From the NCBI RefSeq assembly GCF_900103865.1, contig NZ_FNII01000004.1:186001-250000 (forward strand): a stretch of DNA of 64,000 nucleotides, written 5' to 3'. The notes below the pieces were generated by a model, which was not told where the DNA came from, searched no databases, and saw nothing but the letters and a program-made list of their open reading frames with translations. Of the stretch, positions 61,123 through 64,000 are shown one piece after another. The stretch is from Vreelandella arcis (GTDB lineage: Bacteria; Pseudomonadota; Gammaproteobacteria; Pseudomonadales; Halomonadaceae). Every line of letters starts with the position of its first letter. Within the stretch, counting starts at the first letter, position 1. A program made the translations under genes and the position numbers.

Positions 61123-61869
61123 TTACCGAGAGGCAGGACGAGAGGTAGGCCGCGGCACGTCGGAAATTTCTTGTAACTGCGCCTCGATCCACTCCTCAAC
61201 GTCGACAAGCACTTCATCGGGCATGCGACCGGCCGTCTCAATTGGTTTACCAATGCGCACCCGTAGCACCCCCGGGCGTTTTACCCAGTGGCGCCCGGGC
61301 CACCGCTCTCCCGCGTTGTGGGCAACGGGTAATACCGGCACCCCCGCGCGACACGCCACGACACTGCCACTTTTATTGTAGCGCTTGCGCTCGCCTGGAT
61401 CGACTCGAGTGCCTTCCGGAAAAATAAGTACCGACAAGCCTGTTCCTAGTCGCTCTACGCCTTGGGTCAAGACTTGCTTCATTGCTCGCGCTGGCTTAGA
61501 GCGGTCGAGGCTGATGGGGCGTAGCAAACGTAAGCCCCAGCCAAAGATAGGCAGGCGCAGCAGTTCGCGCTTCAATACGGTACATACCGGCGGTTTCATC
61601 ACCTGTAGAAAAACGGTTTCCCATTCACACTGATGATTGGCCTGGATCACGCAGGGCCCATCGGGCAGATTATGCGCCCCCTGAATGTCATACCGCACGC
61701 CGCAAGCGATACGAAACCAAAACATAAGGAAATGGTTATATAAATTCAGCAGTCGATAGCGTCCTGCCAGAGGTAAAAACGGCGCTATGGGTAAGAACAG
61801 CACGCCAATGGCCAATAGGGCAGTAAAATACCCCGCGTAAAATACGATGCTACGCACCACTTGTATCAA
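61123..61869 (-). CDS. plsC: 1-acyl-sn-glycerol-3-phosphate acyltransferase-like protein
   Basis: 248 residues with a proposed TTG start at 61869: AGGAG lies 7 nt upstream and the start overlaps the previous stop as TTGA. Longer in-frame starts would extend into the upstream gene. One N-terminal membrane helix (VRSIVFYAGYFTALLAIGVL), acyltransferase block I as NHQCEWE (Glu instead of the usual Asp of HX4D) and block III FPEGTR. Adds the second acyl chain in phospholipid synthesis. Another lysophospholipid acyltransferase role is possible. Confidence 0.85.
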   Translation of the reverse strand: MIQVVRSIVFYAGYFTALLAIGVLFLPIAPFLPLAGRYRLLNLYNHFLMFWFRIACGVRYDIQGAHNLPDGPCVIQANHQCEWETVFLQVMKPPVCTVLKRELLRLPIFGWGLRLLRPISLDRSKPARAMKQVLTQGVERLGTGLSVLIFPEGTRVDPGERKRYNKSGSVVACRAGVPVLPVAHNAGERWPGRHWVKRPGVLRVRIGKPIETAGRMPDEVLVDVEEWIEAQLQEISDVPRPTSRPASR

Positions 61870-62756
61870 GATGTCGCTCCTGTGTCGTCGACACCCTGCT
61901 GATCCCGCGTTAAACACCATGCATCGAGCATGCGGCCTACTTCTAACCGCCACGGTTTTTGATGAACGCCAAACACATCAAGCACCCGGCGGCAATTCAG
62001 CACCCGCCGTAGCTTGGCATCGTGGTGATGCTTTAACGCTTGAACCTCGCCCAGCGTGACCTGCTCGCCGCGCCCTTCCAGGTGAGTCGACAGTTGGGTT
62101 CTCACCATGGACGTGAACGTGAAGGCACTGACCGGTTCGGTTCCAGCCAAATGGTAGGCCCCCCACGCGTCCGCCCCGCAGGACTGCTGCTGGAGCATAC
62201 CAATCAACGAAAGCGCCACGGCATCGGCGGAGGTAGGGCAAAAAATCACATCCTCCGCGGCGCGAACGTTTTCGCCCATCACCAAGCTGTCTAGCAATTC
62301 ATTCAGCCACGCATGGCTGCCCTCAAGAGCAAACAACGGCCCAAGGCGCACAATCAAATGGCGATCATAATCCGCGCGAATGCGATTGCCGGTTCGCACT
62401 AATCGACGCAGGGAGTCATCCCGGGGCGCCGGGACGACATGCTCATCGATGGGCACGTCGAAACCGTCTTCGTAAAGCTGATCGGACACGCACCATACCA
62501 GTGCTATGTCGGCTGACTGGCAAGCGACTAGGCACGCCTCGACTGCGTCGGCGTGTGCCATGACGGCCGCGGGAGCCATGTTCAACGGGTGGGCCAGCGG
62601 CGGAATAATCACCGCATCCGGCGATACCGACTGCAGGCGCTCAGCGGTCAACTGAGTCTCGTGCTCAATCACCAACTCAGTGTCTGAGCGCCGGTTCGCC
62701 TCACGTGCCAGTGCCAAGCTTAAGCAGTGCCCGGCATCCAGTATCAAAAGCTTCAA
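61866..62756 (-). CDS. RmlD-like sugar-nucleotide reductase homologue, degenerate
   Basis: 296 residues resembling the extended SDR family of dTDP-4-dehydrorhamnose reductase (PDAVIIPPLAHPLN; DRHLIVRLGPLFALEGSHAW; AYHLAGTEPVSAFTFTSMVR). The glycine-rich NAD(P) motif is replaced by LILDAGHCLSLAL and no YxxxK is seen at the active site, so it may be non-catalytic. It is not in a sugar cluster: it follows ssb by 44 bp and overlaps the acyltransferase. Role unknown. Confidence 0.65.
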   Translation of the reverse strand: MKLLILDAGHCLSLALAREANRRSDTELVIEHETQLTAERLQSVSPDAVIIPPLAHPLNMAPAAVMAHADAVEACLVACQSADIALVWCVSDQLYEDGFDVPIDEHVVPAPRDDSLRRLVRTGNRIRADYDRHLIVRLGPLFALEGSHAWLNELLDSLVMGENVRAAEDVIFCPTSADAVALSLIGMLQQQSCGADAWGAYHLAGTEPVSAFTFTSMVRTQLSTHLEGRGEQVTLGEVQALKHHHDAKLRRVLNCRRVLDVFGVHQKPWRLEVGRMLDAWCLTRDQQGVDDTGATS

Positions 62757-62800
62757 GGCAGCCTGTCTCCCTTACCTTCTTTCGCGTCAATGTCCGTTAC

Positions 62801-63376
62801 TTAAAACGGGATCTCGTCGTCGAAATCATCGAAATTGCCGGGATCAGGTGCGCCGTATTGATTGTTTTGCTGGCCTTGTGGCGGTGCCGGCTGCGCAGGA
62901 CGCTGCTGCTGAGCGCCACCCTGCTGGGGGTTCCCGCCGCCCTGCTGCGGCGGCATACCGCCGGACGGCTGGTTCTGGCCGTAACCGTTTTGTGCGGGGG
63001 CCGACTGCCCATACTGGCCCTGCTGTGGAGCGTCTCCGCCGCGGCTATCCAACATTTGCATATCGTTAGCCACGATTTCCGTGCTGTAACGATCCTGACC
63101 GTTCTGATCCTGCCATTTACGCGTTTGCAGACGCCCCTCAATGTAAACTTTGGAGCCCTTCTTCAGGTACTGCTGGGCAATCTCAGCGGTTTTGTTGAAC
63201 AGGACAATCCGGTGCCACTCGGTGCGCTCCTGACGTTGACCGCTTTGACGATCCGTCCAGGTGTCGGTGGTCGCTAGATTGAGGTTGGCCACCGCAGTGC
63301 CGGAGGGGGTAAAGCGCACCTCAGGATCCTGCCCGAGGTTGCCGATTAAAATAACCTTGTTAATGCCACGAGCCAT
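62801..63376 (-). CDS. ssb: Single-stranded DNA-binding protein
   Basis: 191 residues. N-terminal OB fold ([40 protein letters not shown]), a Gln/Gly/Pro-rich linker (about 115-180) and the acidic tip DFDDEIPF that recruits repair and replication proteins. AAAGGAG ribosome binding site. No SOS (LexA) box was seen in the 64-bp upstream gap. Confidence 0.97.
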   Translation of the reverse strand: MARGINKVILIGNLGQDPEVRFTPSGTAVANLNLATTDTWTDRQSGQRQERTEWHRIVLFNKTAEIAQQYLKKGSKVYIEGRLQTRKWQDQNGQDRYSTEIVANDMQMLDSRGGDAPQQGQYGQSAPAQNGYGQNQPSGGMPPQQGGGNPQQGGAQQQRPAQPAPPQGQQNNQYGAPDPGNFDDFDDEIPF

Positions 63377-63435
63377 AAGGCGCTCCTTTCAATTGATATC
63401 GATTAACGTCGACAGCATCCCAACGACGCCTGGTT

Positions 63436-63456
63436 GCCCCTTACGGTTTAAGGGGC
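63436..63456 (-). terminator. Hairpin over the stop codon of the MFS gene, possible terminator
   Basis: GCCCCTTA (63436-63443) pairs with TAAGGGGC (63449-63456), loop of 5. The stop codon is inside the stem and no T-run follows on the minus strand, so termination is uncertain. Confidence 0.4.
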
Positions 63457-64000
63457 GTCACCAGCTTAGCAAGCGCCGTTTGATCAAGCTGTTGTCGATT
63501 GACCTTCAAATACGCTAGCCGCTCCTCGGGTACGACCAAGACATCTTCAACACCGGCCACATTCGCCAGGCGCTCCAGCAGCACGTCCATAGTATCGGCT
63601 TCGGTGTCGTCCAGCGCCACCACTTCGCTGGTCAGCGGCGGCGGCGATGGCATTTTCAGCATGGCCGCCCACCACAGGGTGGCGAGCAGCGCACAACCGA
63701 GAAATACCGCATCCAGTCCGCCGTAGCTGGCCAGTACGCCACCCAGGGTGCCGCCTAAAAACGCGCCCAGGAATTGACTGGTTGAGTACACGCCCATGGC
63801 GGTGCCTTTCGCCCCGGCGGGAGCCAACTTGCTGAGCAGGGACGGAAGTGTTGCCTCTAACAAATTAAAACCGGTGAAAAAGATAAAAAGCCAAACAAAT
63901 AGCCAATAGCCTTCGGATACCGGCAGCCCTAACCCCGCCAAACTCACCGCAATCGCCCCTATCGCCAGTACGCAAAGCCTCGCGATGCGCTGGCGCTTCT
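63441..64000 (-). CDS. MFS transporter, YajR-like, 5' end cut by the window
   Basis: The frame is open from the right edge to the stop at 63441, about 186 C-terminal residues. The last membrane helices (FNLLEATLPSLLSKLAPAGAKGTAMGVYS; LGGTLGGVLASYGGLDAVFL) are MFS-like and are followed by a cytosolic tail (DVLLERLANVAGVEDVLVVPEERLAYLKV) that looks like the ferredoxin-like YAM domain of E. coli YajR. Probable drug/H+ efflux; substrate unknown. It precedes ssb by 64 bp. Confidence 0.85.
   Translation of the reverse strand, partial: KRQRIARLCVLAIGAIAVSLAGLGLPVSEGYWLFVWLFIFFTGFNLLEATLPSLLSKLAPAGAKGTAMGVYSTSQFLGAFLGGTLGGVLASYGGLDAVFLGCALLATLWWAAMLKMPSPPPLTSEVVALDDTEADTMDVLLERLANVAGVEDVLVVPEERLAYLKVNRQQLDQTALAKLVTPLKP

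Overview
The window reads as a chromosomal segment of a gammaproteobacterium, most likely a Halomonadaceae-type marine or halophilic relative. This is an inference from the gene order, the protein sequences and the moderately high GC. No rRNA operon, insertion sequence, prophage or CRISPR array is visible. Both edges cut genes: an EamA/DMT transporter at the left and a YajR-like MFS transporter at the right.

Region 1 (about 0.7-35.4 kb, almost all minus strand) is the translation and transcription core. Read in the direction of transcription it runs: birA-coaX; tRNA-Tyr, tRNA-Gly, tRNA-Thr; a terminator; tRNA-Trp-secE-nusG; rplK-rplA; rplJ-rplL; an attenuator-like hairpin; rpoB-rpoC; rpsL-rpsG-fusA-tuf (str); rpsJ to rpsQ (S10); rplN to rpmJ (spc); rpsM-rpsK-rpsD-rpoA-rplQ (alpha); and finally a SPOR-containing D-Ala-D-Ala carboxypeptidase. 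Clear sigma70 promoters lie before the tRNA-Tyr cluster, tRNA-Trp and rpsJ, with a weaker one before rpsL. The tufB copy that many gammaproteobacteria carry between tRNA-Thr and secE is missing. The S10 leader is much shorter than in E. coli. Several intercistronic gaps carry hairpins or short degenerate tandem repeats.

Region 2 (35.6-48.1 kb) holds typA/bipA, a branched-chain-amino-acid-type ABC importer (two ATPases, two permeases, and the binding protein in a convergent gene), a small membrane protein, an Lgt-like membrane domain fused to a TlpA-like thioredoxin, rapA, and a TIGR01777-family oxidoreductase.

Region 3 (48.2-57.1 kb) is the most interesting accessory block. It contains a renalase-like flavoprotein, a MerR regulator with a CarH/LitR-like architecture whose cobalamin-ligand motifs are absent, and then a tight operon: DNA photolyase, NTF2/SnoaL-like protein, short-chain dehydrogenase, FAD amine-oxidase-like protein, DUF1365, a divergent Cfa-type lipid methyltransferase, and DUF2878. 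The last five genes overlap by 1-4 nt. I read it as a light or photo-oxidative-stress regulon that couples DNA repair to modification of unsaturated membrane lipids. A two-domain c-di-GMP protein (PAS-GGDEF-EAL) converges on it.

Region 4 (59.3-64 kb) is lipid and genome maintenance: fabA-fabB (unsaturated fatty acid synthesis) with a structured leader, then on the minus strand an MFS transporter, ssb, a degenerate RmlD-like protein, and a plsC-type acyltransferase that probably starts at TTG and overlaps the gene before it.
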